NCBI GenBank assembly: GCA_039654915.1
Contig: CM077594.1
Location: forward strand, 73,588,393-73,652,392
Direction: 5' to 3'
DNA: 64,000 bases
DNA from: Aquilaria yunnanensis
Taxonomy: Eukaryota; Streptophyta; Magnoliopsida; Malvales; Thymelaeaceae
Under the pieces are notes generated by a model. The model was given only the letters and a program-made list of their open reading frames with translations. It was not told the origin of the DNA and ran no database searches. The translations under genes were made by a program, and so were the position numbers. Below, one piece after another: positions 23,330-35,540 of the stretch (its first letter is position 1; every line of letters begins with the position of its first letter).

Positions 23330-26300
23330 ATGTTGTGAATGTTTCCATTCCAAATTGGTTGTGAATGTTTCCATTTCATTCTAAACAAGTTGTGAACATT
23401 TATATTCCAAACAAGTTGTGAACGTTTCTATTCCAAACAAGTTGTGAACGTTTTTATTCCAAAAATGGTGTGATTGTTTCTAATCCAAACAAGATGTGAA
23501 TGTTTTGATTCATTCTAAAAAGTTCTCAATCTTTCTATTCTAAACAAGTTATGCATGTTTCGATTTCATTCTAAACAAGTCGTGAATGTTTTCCATTCTA
23601 AACTAGTTGTGAATGTTTTCCATTCTAAACTAGTTCTGAATGCTTCCATTCCAAACTAGCTGTGAGTGTTTCCATTTCATTCTAAACAAGTTGTGAATTT
23701 TTGATTCCAAGCTAGTTGTGAATGTTTCCATTTCATTCTAAACAATTTTTGAATATTTTTGTTTCGTACAAGTTGTTAAAGTTTCCATTCCAAACAAGGT
23801 GTGAGTGTCCCCATTTCATTGTTAACAAGGTGTGAATGTTTCTATTTAGTTGTTAACAAGTTGTGAATGTTTCTAGTTCATTATAAACAAGTTCGGCATG
23901 TTTGCATTCCAAACTAGTTGTGAATGTTTCCGTTTCAATCTAAACATGTTGTGAATGTTTCCATTCCAAACAAGTTGTGAGTGTTTTTCTTCAAAATTAG
24001 TCGTAAGTGTTTAAATTTGATTATAAATAGGTTGTGAATGTTTCTATTGCAAACAAGTTGTGAATCTTTCAATTCCAAACTAGTTATGAATGTTTGCATT
24101 TGATTCTAAAGAAGTTGTCAATGTTTCTACTCTAAACTGGTGTGAAATTTTATACTTTAAACAAGTTGGGAATGTTCCTGTTTCACTATAAACATGTTGT
24201 GAATGTTTCTAGTACAAATAAGTTGTGAATGTTTCCATTCTAAACTAGTTGTGAAAGTTTATACTCTAAACAAGTTGGGAATGTTTATGCTTCATTCTAA
24301 ATAAGTTGTGAATGTTTCTAGCACAAACAAGTTCTGAATGTTTCCATTTTCTTCTTAACAAGTTGTGAATGTTTTCATTCCAAACAAGTTGTGAATGTTT
24401 CTTTTCCAAATAGGTTGTGAATGTTTGCATTTCATTCTAAAAAAACCATGAATTTTTTTATTTCAAACACGTTGTGAATGTTGCAATTTCATTCTAAAAA
24501 AGTTATGAATGCTTCAAGTCCAAACTTGTTGTTAATGCTTCGATTTTAATATAAACAAGTTGTGATTGTTTCCATTTCTTTCTAAACAAGTTGTGAAGGT
24601 TTCTATACCAAACAAGTTGTGAATGTTTCCATTCCATTCTAAAGTTGTTGTGAATGTTTCTTTTCCAAACAAGTTGTGAATGTTTGTATTCCAAACAACT
24701 TGTGAATCTTTCCTTTCCAAACAAGTTATTAATGTTTCCATTTCATTCTAAACAAGTTATAAATGTTTACATTCTAAACTAGTTGTTATTGTTTCTATTC
24801 CAAACTTATTGTGAATGTTTCCATTTAACTCTAAACAAGTTCTGAATGCTTTCATTCCAAACTAGTTCTGAATAGTTTCATTTCACTCAAATCAAGTTGT
24901 GAATGTTTCTATTCTGAAAAAGTTGTGAATGTTTATGTTTGATTCTAAACTAGTTGTGAAGGTTTATATTTCATTCTAAATGGACTGTGAATATTTTCAA
25001 TCCAAACAAGTTGTGAGTGTTTCTAATTCAAACAAGTTGTGAATGTTTACATTTCATGCTAAAAAGTTCTCAATCTTTCTACTCTAAAAAAGTTATGCAT
25101 GTTTCCATTTTATTCTAAATAAGTTGTGAAAGGTTTTGCATTCCAAACTAGTTGTGAATATTTTTTATTTCAAACTAGTTGTTATTATTTCCATTTCGTT
25201 TCAAACAAGTTATGAATATTTCCATTCTAAACTGGTTGTGAGTGTTTCCACTTAATTATACACAATTTGTGAACATTTACATTTAAAACAAGTTTTGAAA
25301 GTTTCTATTCCAAACAAGTTATGAATGTTTCCATTTCATTCTAAACAATTTGTGAATGTTTCCATTCAAAATAAGTTATGAAAGTTTATATTCTGAACAA
25401 GGTGTGAATGTCTCCATTTCATTCTTAACAAGTTGTGAATGTTTCCATTCCAAGCAAGTTGTGAATGTTTCCATTTCATTCTAAATAAGTTGGGAATGTT
25501 TCCCTTCTAAACTAGTTGTGAATGTTTCTAGTTCAATCTAAACATACTGTGAATGTTTGCTTTCCAATCTGGTTGTGATTGTTTCCATTTCACTCCAAAC
25601 TAGTTGTGAATATTTCTATTTCATTCCAAACAAATTGTGAATGTTTCCATTTCGAACTAGTTATGAGTGTTTTTATTCAAAACTAGTTGTAAATGTTTAA
25701 ATTTTAGTCTAAACAAGTTGTGAATGTTTCTGTTCGAAAGATGTTGGGAATTTTTGATTCCAAACTAGTTATGAATGTTTCCATTTCATTCTACAAAAAT
25801 TGTGAATGTTTATATTCTAAACTAGTTGTGAATGTTTCTATTCCGAACAAGTTGGGAATGTTTCAATTTCATTCTAAACAAGTTGTTAATGTTTCAATTT
25901 CCTTCTAAATAAGTTGTGAGCATTTCCACTCCAAACAAGTTGTGAATGTTTCTGTTCCAAAGAGGTTGTAGCATGTTCTGAATGTTTCTTTTCCAAAGAA
26001 GCTGTGTAGATTTCCATTTCTTTCTGAAAAAGTTGTGAATTTTTTCATTCAAAACTAGTTGTGAATGTTTTGATTTCATCCTGAAAAAGTAGTGAATGAT
26101 TCCATTCCAAATTAGTTGTTAATGTTTCCATTTCATTCTAAACAGGCAGTGAATGTTTCCACTCCAAACCAGTTGTGATTGTTTATAATGTTTTCACTCC
26201 AAACTTGTTATGATTGTTTATATTCTAAACAAGTTGTGAATGTTTATACTCCAAATAAGTTATGAGTGTTTCCATTTCATTCCAAATAGCATGTGAATGC

Positions 26301-28492
26301 TTCCATTCCAAACTAGTTTTGATTGTTTTTATTTCATACTTGTTGTGAATGTTTCCATTTAATTCTAAAGAAGTTGTGAAAGTTTCCAACCTACAAGTTG
26401 TGAATATTTCCATTTTAATTCTAAACAAGTTGGGAAAGTTTCCAATCTACAAGTTCTGAATGTCTATATTTTATTCTAAAAAGGTTGTGAAAGTTTCCAA
26501 TCCAAACAAGGTGTGGGTGTCTCTAATCAAAACAAGTTGCGAATGTTTCCATTTCATTTTAAAAATTTGTAAATCTTTTTATTCCGAACAAGTTTTGCAT
26601 CTTTCCATTTCATTCTGAACAAGCTATGAATGTTTTCCATTCCAAACTAGTTGTGAATGTTTCCAATCCAAACTAGCTGTGTTTGTTTCCATTTTATTCT
26701 AAACAAGTTAGCAAAGTTTCCTTTCCAAACTTGTTGTCAATATTTTTTATTTCAAACTAGTTGTGAATGTGTCCATTTCGTTCAAAACAAGTTGTGAATG
26801 TTTCCATTCCAAGCTAGTTGTGAATGTTTCAATTTTACTCCGAATAAGTTATGAATGTTTCCATTCCAAACAAGTTCTGAATGTTTCCATTTCATTATAA
26901 ACAAGCAGTGATTGTTTCCATTCTGATCTAGTTGTGAGCATTTCTATTCAAAACGAGTTCTAAATGTTTAAATTTCATTCAAAACATGTTATGGATGTTT
27001 CTATTCCAAACAGGTTGTGCATCTTTCCTTGCCAAACTAGTTGTAAATGTCTCCATTTCATTCTAAACAAGCTATGAATGCTTCCCTTCCGAATTAGTTG
27101 TGAATGTTTCTATTCCATACAAGTTGTGAATGTTCCTATTTCATTCTGAACAAGTCATGAATGTTTCTATTCCAAACAAGTTATGAATGTTCCCATTTCC
27201 TTCTGAACAAGTTGTGAATGTTTTCATTCCAAAAAATTTGTAAATGTTTCTTTTCCAAATAGATTGTGAATGTTTCCATTTCATTCCAAACAAGTTGTGA
27301 ATGTTTCTATTCCAAACAAGTTGTGAATATTTCTATTTCATTCTAGAAAAGTTGTGAATGTTTTCATTAAAATAGTTGCGATTGTTTCTATTTCATTCTA
27401 AAGAAGTTGAGAATGTTTCCATTCCAAACTAGTTGTGAATGTTTCTGTTACAAACAAGTTAAGATTGTTTCCATTTCATTCTAAACAACTTGTGATTGTT
27501 TCCATTCGAAACATGTTTTCAATATTTTCATTCCAATCTTGTTTTGAATGTTTCCATTTCATTATACACATCTTGTGAAAGTTTTCATTTCACTAAAAAC
27601 AAGTTGTGAAAGTTTCCATTTCATTCTAAACACATTGTGAATGTTTCCATTCTAAACAAGTTGTGAGTGTTTCTATTAGAAACAAGTTGTGGATGTTTCC
27701 ATTTTATTCTAAAGAGTTGCCAATCTTTTTGTTCCAAACAAGTTGCACATGTTTCCATTTGGTTCTAAACAGGCTATGAATATTTTCCATTCCAAACTAG
27801 TTGTTAGTGTATCCAATCCAAACGAGCTATGATTGTTTCCATTTTATTCTAAACAAGTTTGGGTTGTTTCTATTGTAAACTAGTCATGAATATTTTTTGT
27901 TTCAAACTAGTTGTGAATGTTTCCATTGCAATCAAAACAAGTTGTGAATGTTTCCATTCAAAACTGGTTATGAATGTTTATGTTTCACTCTAAACAACTT
28001 GTGAATGTTTACATTAAGAAGTTCTGATAGTTTCTATTACAAAAAAGTTGTGAATGTTTCCATTTCATTATGACCAAGTTGTGAGTGTTTCCATTTGAAA
28101 CTAGTTATGAATGTTTCCACTTCATTCTAAACAACTTATGAATGTTTTCATTCCAATCTAGTTGTGAATGTTTACACTCTGAACAGGTTGTGCTTGTTTC
28201 CATCACATTTTAAACAAGTTGTGAATGTTTCTATTGCAATAAAGTTATGAATGTTTCTATTTTATTCTAAACAACTTGTGAATGTTTACATTCCAAACTA
28301 GTTCTGAATGTTTTCATTCCAAACTTGTTGTAAATGTTTCCATTTCATTCTAAACAACATGTGAAAGTTTCCAATCCAAAGTAGTTGTAAATGTTTCCAT
28401 TTCACTCTAAACAAATTGTAAAAGTTTCCATTTTATTCTAAACAGGGTGTGAAAGTTTATATTTCATTCTAAATAGGTTGTGAATGTTTCTA
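23330..28492 (+). repeat. Satellite block 3
   Basis: 5.2 kb of the same satellite in the same orientation. It starts with the right ATGTT target-site copy of the B1 insertion and ends in TTCTA (28488-28492), the left target-site copy of B3. A shortened monomer that lacks the AACA of the core (TTCTAAAAAGTT followed by a CAATCTTT-like word) recurs at about 23516, 25061, 26556 and 27708, about 1.15-1.55 kb apart. This marks a higher-order repeat continued in block 4. Open frames on either strand are short artefacts of the repeat. Confidence 0.93.
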
Positions 28493-29905
28493 TGTTAGTG
28501 TTGTGCCCAAAAGCCAATCATGAAATGATTGTATTTTTGTAGATTGAGTCATGATTTTTTATTAAGGCATTAATCCAGCAATTATCTTTGTTATTTTGTT
28601 TCTGTGTAACGTAATAAACATAATTGTAACCCTAGAATAATGATATTCTCAAATGTCCCTGGTCTAGTATTATTGTGGAGTGGGTTTCAATAATACATAA
28701 CGACTAGCATATGTGGAGACTAATATGAGATATGCAGTCTACATATGGGTACAAGTTGGAGAACTTGTTACTGGACCAACCTATCATGAGAACACTACAT
28801 GGATCGTTATATGAGTGTTATAAGTGATTCTTATAGTGATCATGGTATATGTAGTCCTTTGACCTAAGGTCATCAAGATTCCTTACATGTGAGTCACATA
28901 CTTTGATACTTCCTTTTGTTGCTCGTAACTGAGTGAACTTGAAGGAGGTCATTGGGTATATCAGATATCATGCGGAGGGATTTGTATGATCAAGATGAGA
29001 TTTTTCCTTCCTATGTAATGGGAGTGATATCTTCGGGCCCTTGGATAGAGTGAGACTTCAAAAATGCATGGCCATGCTTGGATGAGTTGATATACGATAT
29101 CAATGTCATCAGTTTAAGTTAGTCTACTTGGTAATCAAGAAACGAAAGATTGGGCTATACGAGAGTGACACATTCCATGTTTCATGCCTAGTCTTGATAT
29201 CTTGGATAAAGGGACGATGACATATATGAGTAATGATCATAAAGGTTTAGTCGAATCATCGACAATCTTGTCACTCGTGTAGCAATGTTGTGTTGGTAGA
29301 CACCGGTCATTGCTTATGATCATAAACGTGGTTTATGATCATTGCCAAAATGGTAAAAGCGTATTGGGTCGCACACATAGAACTATTTGGATTATTAGAG
29401 TGCATGGGCTAAATATTTGAGTTATGGTTTCATAATAATTTCACGTTAACAATGGGCCTAAAAGTTGAGTCATTATTAAGCCCGAAATTAAAGCCTAATT
29501 GGATTAGGGCTTTGAAACCCATTAGGCCTAGAAGTTGAGTCTCATTATAAATACAACTTTTAGTGAGAAATTTGCAGCCTTTTGCCCTAGCCTTCCAAAA
29601 AGGATAGCCACACTCTTCTCTTGCAATTCCTTGGACGATGCAAGCTAGCATTGTGAGCACAAGAGAAACACATCTGCCAGGATGTGATGGAAGCATGGTG
29701 ATCCCGAGAAGCTCGTGTGGATACCATAGAGAGCTTGAACATGTTAACTATTCAGGTTTTTGTGATTTGACTTTACAGTTGAGCGAAATATCTCAACCAA
29801 ATTAGGTATGAAAATTTTTGAACACCCGGTTTACCCCATTTCACTTGGATCCTGGAGGGTTTCGGTTAAATTCCACTGCGCTTGTTTAGCTCTCGAAACC
29901 CAACA
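28493..29905 (+). mobile_element. Solo LTR, family B copy 3 (1413 bp)
   Basis: An uninterrupted copy running from TGTTAGTG to CCCAACA, flanked by a perfect 5-bp direct repeat TTCTA (28488-28492 and 29906-29910). Excision would give a continuous monomer (GTTTCTATTCTAAAC). It has the TATAAATA box at 29546. There is no coding sequence. This is the best reference copy of family B in the window. Its sequence has scattered changes compared with B1 and B2, so the copies inserted or diverged separately. Confidence 0.93.
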
Positions 29906-32900
29906 TTCTATTCTAAACTAGTTATGAGTGTTTCTATTCCAAACAAGTTATGAATGTTTCCATTTATTATAAAAAGTTGTCAATCTTTTTATTCCAAACC
30001 AGTTGTGCATGTTTCCATTTGATTTTAAAAAAGCTATGAATATTTCCCATTCCAAACAAGTTGTGAATGTATCTAATCTAAACTAGCTGTGATTGTTTCC
30101 ATTTTATTCTAAACAAGTTGTGGATGTTTCCATTGTGAACTAGTCATGAATATTTTCTATTTCAACTCTTTATGAATGTTTCCATTTGAAACTGGCTGTG
30201 AATGTTTCCATTTCACTCTGAACAATTCATGAATGTTTATATTCAAAACAAGTTATGATAGTTTCTATTCCAAAAAGTTGTGAATGTTTCCATTTCATTT
30301 TGAGTTGTGAATGTTTCCATTCTGAACTTGTTGTGAATGTTTCCACTTCATTCTAAAGAAGTTATGAATATTTTGATTCTAATCTAGCTGTGAATGTTTA
30401 TACTTCGAACAAGTTGTCCTTGTTTCCATCACATTCAAAACAAGTTCTGAATGTTTCTATTACAGACAAGTTATAAATGTTTTCCTTTCATTTTAAACTA
30501 GTTATGAATGTTTTAATTTTATTCTAAACAACTAGTGAATGTTTACATTCCAAACTAGTTTTGAATGTTTCCATTCCAAAATTCTTGTAAATGTTTCCAT
30601 TTTATTCTAAACAAGTTGTGAATGTTTCTAATCCAAAGTAGTTGTGAAAGTTTCCACTTCACTTTAAACAAGTTATGAAAGTTTCCATTTCATTCTAAAT
30701 AGGTCATGAATGTTTATATTTCATTGTAATCAAGCTTTGAATGTTTCTATTCTAAAAATGTTGTGAGTGTTTCTATTCCAAACTAGTTGTGAATGTAGCT
30801 AGTCCAAAATAGTTGTGATTGTTCCCATTTTATTCTAAACAAGTTGCAAATGTTTCCATTGTAAACAAGTCATGAATATTTTCCATTTCAAACTAGTTGT
30901 GAATGTTTCCATTTCATTCAAAACATGTTGTGAACGTTTCTATTTGAAACTGGTTGTGACTGTTTCCCTTTCACTCTAAACAATTTATGAATGTTTACAT
31001 TCGAAACAAGTTTTGATAGTTTATATTCCAAACAAGTTGTGAACATTTCCAATTCAATATGAACAAGTTGTGAGTCTTTCCACTTCATTCTAGACATGTT
31101 ATGAATGTTTCCATTCCAATATAGTTGTGAATGTTAATACCCTGTACAAGTTGTGCTTGCTTCCATCACTTTTTAAACAAGTTGTGAAAGTTTCCCTTTC
31201 ATTCTAAACTAGTTTTGAATGTTTCTATTCCAAACAAGTCGTGAATGTTTCCATTTTATTCTAAACAACTTGTGAATGTTTACAATCCAAACTAGTTTTG
31301 AATGTTTCCATTCCTAAATTTTTGTAAACATTTGCATTTCATTCTAAACAAGTTGTGAATGATCCAAAGTACTTGTGAATGTTTCCATTTCACTCTAAAC
31401 AAGTTGTGGATGTTTCCATTCCAACAAGTTGCTACAATTTCCATTTCATTTTAAACAAGTTTTGAATGTTCCCATTCAAAACAAGTTGTGAATGTGTGAA
31501 TTTCGTACTAAACAGGTTGTGAATGTTTTCATTTGAAACAAGTTATGAGTGTTTCTATTCCAAACAAGTTGTAAATGTTTTCATTTCAATCTAAAAAGTC
31601 ATCATTCTTTCTATTCCAATCAAGTTGTGCATGTTTTCATTTCATTCTAAAGAGGTTGTAAATTTTTTCTATTGCAAACTAGTTCTAAATGTTTCCAATC
31701 CAAACTAGTCGTGAATGTTTTCAGTTTATTCTAAACAAGTTGTAAAGTTTCCATTCCATGCTAGTCATGAATATTTTCAATTTCAAACTATTGGTAAATG
31801 TTACCATTTCATTCAAAAGAAGTTGTGAATATTTCCATTTCATTCTAAACAATTGGTGAATGTTTACATTCCAAACAAGTTGTGAATGTTTCCATTTCAT
31901 TCTAAACAAGTTGCGAATGTTTTTATTGGAAGCATCTTTTGAATGTTTGCCTTTCCTTCTAAAGAAGTGGAAAATGTTTCCATTCCAAACTAGTTGTGAA
32001 TGTTTCCATTCCATTTCAAACAAATTGTGACTATTTTGAACTAGTTGTGAAGGTTTCCATTTCACTCCAAAAAAATTGTGAATGCTTCAATTCCAAACAA
32101 CTCATGAATGTTTCCATTTCATTCTAAACAAGTCGTGAATGTCTCCGTTCCTAACTAGTTGTGAATGTTCCTACTCCTAACATGCTATGAATGGATGCAT
32201 TTCATTCTAAACAAGTTGTGAATGTTTTCATTCGAAACTTGTTGTGAATGTTTCAATTTTATTCTGAGCAAGTTAAAATATTTCCATTCTAGACTAGTTG
32301 TGAATGTCTCTATTCCAAATATGTTGTGAATGTTTTTATTTCATTTTAATCAAGTTGCGAATGTTTCTATTTCATACAAATTGTGAATATTTCCAGTTCA
32401 TTCTAAAAGGTTGTCAATCTTTTTTTTCCAAACAAGTTGTGCACGCTTCCATTTGATTTTAATCAAGCTATGAATGTTTTCCATTCTAAACTCATTGTGA
32501 ATGTTTCTAATCCAAACTAGTTGTGATTGTTTCCATTTTACTCTAAACAAGTTGTGGATGTTTCCATTGCAAACTTGTCATGAATATTTTTCCTTTCAAA
32601 GTAGTTTTGAATGCTTGGAATTCATTCAAAATTTTTTTGAATGTTTCCATTCCAAACTGGATGTGATTGTTTTCATTTCACGCTGAACAATTTTTGAATG
32701 TTTATAGTTAAAACAAGTTGTGAAAGTTTCTATTCCAAATAGCTTGTGAATGTTTCCACTTTATTCCAGATAAGTTGTAAATGTTTTCATTCCAAACTAG
32801 TTGTTAATGTTTCCACTCCATTCTAAACAACTTATAAATGTTTCCATTCCAAACTATTTGTGAATGTTTATACTCCGAACAAGTTGTGCTTGTTTCCATC

Positions 32901-33745
32901 TCAATCTAAACAAGTTGTGAATGTTTCTTTTTCATTCTAATCCAGTAGTAAATGTTTCTGTTCCAGACAAGTTCTGAATGTTTTCATTTGATTCTAAAAA
33001 ACTTGTCATTGTTTCCATTCTAAACTAGTTTTGAATGTTTCCATTCCACACTTGTTGTAAATGTTTCCATTTCAATCTAAACAAGTTGTCAATGTTTCTA
33101 ATCCAAACTAGTTGTGGTTTCCATTCCACTCTAAACAAGTTGTGAATGTTTATTTTTCATACTAAACAAGTTTTGGATGTTTCCATTCCAAGCATGTTGT
33201 GAGTGTTTTTATTTCAAACAAGTTGTGAATGTTTCCATTTCAATCCAAAAAGTTGCCAATCTGTCTATTCCAAGCAAGTTGTGCATGTTTCCATTTCACT
33301 TTAAACAAGTTATGAATGTTTTTCATTCCAAACTACTTCTAAATGTTTCTAATCCAAACTAGTTGTGAATGTTTCCTCTTCATTCTAAACGAGTTGTGAA
33401 GGTTTCCATTCCAAACCAATCATGAATATTTTCTAATTCAAACAAGTTAGGAATGTTTTCATTCCATTCAAAATAAGTTGTGAATGTGTTCACTTCAAAC
33501 TAGTCGTGAATGTTTCTATTCCAAACAAGTTGTAAATGTTTCCATTACCTTCTAAACAAATTGTGAATGTTTCTATTCCAAGCATGTTGTGGATGTTTCC
33601 TTTTCATTCTAAAGAAGTTGAAAATGTTTCCATTCCAAACTAGTTGTGAGTGTTTCTATTTTAATGAAAACAAATTATAAAATCTTCCATTCTGAACTTG
33701 TTATGAATGTTTCCATGTCACTCCAAAAAAATTGTTAATGCTTCT
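29906..33745 (+). repeat. Satellite block 4 with higher-order repeat of about 0.8 kb
   Basis: 3.8 kb of satellite, same orientation. The shortened-monomer anchor (AAAAGTTGTCAATCTTTTT and variants, then GTTGTGCATG) occurs at about 29960, 31590, 32406 and 33246. A second anchor (CATGAATATTTTC followed by a TTCAAACT-like word) occurs at about 30146, 30870, 31767, 32579 and 33418. Most intervals are 720-900 bp, so the repeat unit is about 0.8 kb here, shorter than in block 1. The block ends at the gypsy LTR border. No gene is present. Confidence 0.9.
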
Positions 33746-33930
33746 TGATGATGCACCTTCCTTAGTAAACGATCTGAAGGTCCGAAAGTTTGGTTCGTTG
33801 CACGAGTACACTTTGACAAAGGAAGCGTGAAGACCTGTAAAAGATACTTCGATGCTCAAGTCAATAATGATTCTGGTGTGGTGCAAATACCAAGGAAAGT
33901 GATCTCATACCTGAAATGTGATCATGAATG

Positions 33931-33940
33931 CCTTTATATA
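33931..33940 (-). promoter_or_regulatory. Sense TATA box, 3' LTR
   Basis: On the minus strand this reads TATATAAAGG, 185 bp before the inner-strand end of the LTR. The same box is at 47713-47722 in the 5' LTR at the same distance. Position and conservation fit the promoter for genomic RNA, leaving a short transcribed leader before the primer-binding site. Confidence 0.6.
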
Positions 33941-34540
33941 GGCTTTTGGGATAGTGTGCATTGAGATTTAGAACCATTAGATGGAGTGGTTATCTCTTGA
34001 ACCGTTAGAACTAGGACATTTATCCTTTGTGATCAGATTGGGCTTAAAACTTTCAATGAGCCTAATTTTTTTAAGATGATGTTTAGGCCTAATGGGGGCC
34101 TAATCTTTTGATATGGGTACCACCATTTGCCCCCTAGCCTCAACAGGGCACAATAGAGCTCTAGTAGAGGCTTATGATACTTTTTAATTTCTAGCAAAGG
34201 GAAGATAAATAACCTTTTTAAAGGTATTTCTATTTTAGGACAATGTTTTTGGGATATCCCCCATGAAGAAATATTTCTAAAAATCATAATTTTTTAGAAA
34301 TATTTCTAAAAGTTCTTTTTTGGAAATATGTTTAAAAAAATACTTTTTTAGAAATAAATTTTTAAAATAAAAAGTTTCACTCGGAAAATATACCGCTGCC
34401 TGGAGCCTTTCATTTCTGTTCTGCAATCGCGGATCTACCGTCACCAAGTTTTCTTATAATTTTGCAGATCTACCGCCGCCTTTTTTTTTTATCATCACCA
34501 CTACTCTTTGGGGAATAGATTGACTATTGCCACCTTGTTT

Positions 34541-35315
34541 CCCCTTTGGCTGACTCCTATCGTCTCCTTGCCTTAAGGCAGAGGCTGATCGCCGTCACCT
34601 CATTCCTTCACCACCTTTGACTGACTACCGTCGCCTCTTTTCTTAAGGTATGGGTTGACCACCATTGCCTCATTTCTTCACAACCTCTGGCTGACTATCA
34701 TCGCCTCTTTTCTTAAGGTATGGGCTGACCACCATAACCTCATTTCCTCACTTATCTGGCCGACTACTGTCACCTCTCTTCTTAAGGCATGGGCTAACTA
34801 CCATCACCTCATTTCCTCACTACTTTTAGCAGACTACCATCGCCTCTCTCCTTAAGGTATGGGCTGACCACTGCCGTGTCATTTCTTCCCTACTTCTGGT
34901 TGACTACTGTTGCTTTTCCTCTTAAGGTATAGGCTGACAATTGTCGCCTAATTTCCTCACATCTTCGGCTGACTACCGTCACCTCTCTTAAAAAGCCATG
35001 GGCTAACTACCGTCACCTCATTTCATCAATACTTCTGGTTGACTTCCATCGCCTATCTTCTTAAGGCATGGGCTGACGACCGTCGCCTAATTTCCTCACT
35101 ACTTCTGGCTAACTACCGTCGCCTCTCTTCTTACGGTATGGGCTGACCACCGTCACCTCATTTCTTGACAACTTCTGGCTAACTATCGTCACCTCTACAG
35201 TTAAGGCATGGGCTAACTACCGCTGCCTCATTTTTTCACTACTTCTGGCTGAGTGCCGTCACCTCTCTTCTTAAGGCATAGGCTGACCACCGTCGCCTCA
35301 TTTTTATTTTACTTT
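34541..35315 (+). repeat. 70-bp minisatellite in the 3' LTR, 11 units
   Basis: Units repeat the words TTAAGGYATGGGCTGACC and GACTACCGTCGCCTC, and each unit is itself two related halves of about 35 bp. The TTAAGG word (or its remnant) recurs every 70 bp from 34573 to 35272. It is GC-richer than the rest of the LTR. The other LTR carries 12 units. Tandem repeats inside or next to LTRs are known in Tat-group elements and can seed satellites, but this array is unrelated to the satellite around the element. Confidence 0.88.
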
Positions 35316-35470
35316 GACCGCTGCCACCTTGTTTTGACTGCTGCCACCTAATTTTGACTACCTCCATAAGAGCTTTTTCTTATAACCAGTGTTATACCTT
35401 TTAAAATAGTTATTTAATGCCTTCCAATGTATTAAATGACCTAGGAGACTGTTTGTTTGTTTTCTTTCCC

Positions 35471-35478
35471 TATAAAAG
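35471..35478 (+). promoter_or_regulatory. Antisense TATA box, 3' LTR
   Basis: TATAAAAG lies about 70 bp before the ATG of the antisense reading frame (35541), on the strand opposite to gag-pol. It is conserved in the other LTR at 49309-49316, also upstream of that ATG. This looks like a promoter of its own for the antisense gene. Expression is not shown. Confidence 0.5.
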
Positions 35479-35540
35479 GTAGAGGACGTTGCCCTTATTC
35501 TTCACTTTGGTCGTTGAAGCTGGTACTTCTCCTAGTAGGT

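Noticed and set aside
20506..29905. The B copies at 20506 and 28493 as two LTRs of one element
   Set aside because: Each has its own TSD, and the sequence between them is plain satellite in phase with its surroundings.
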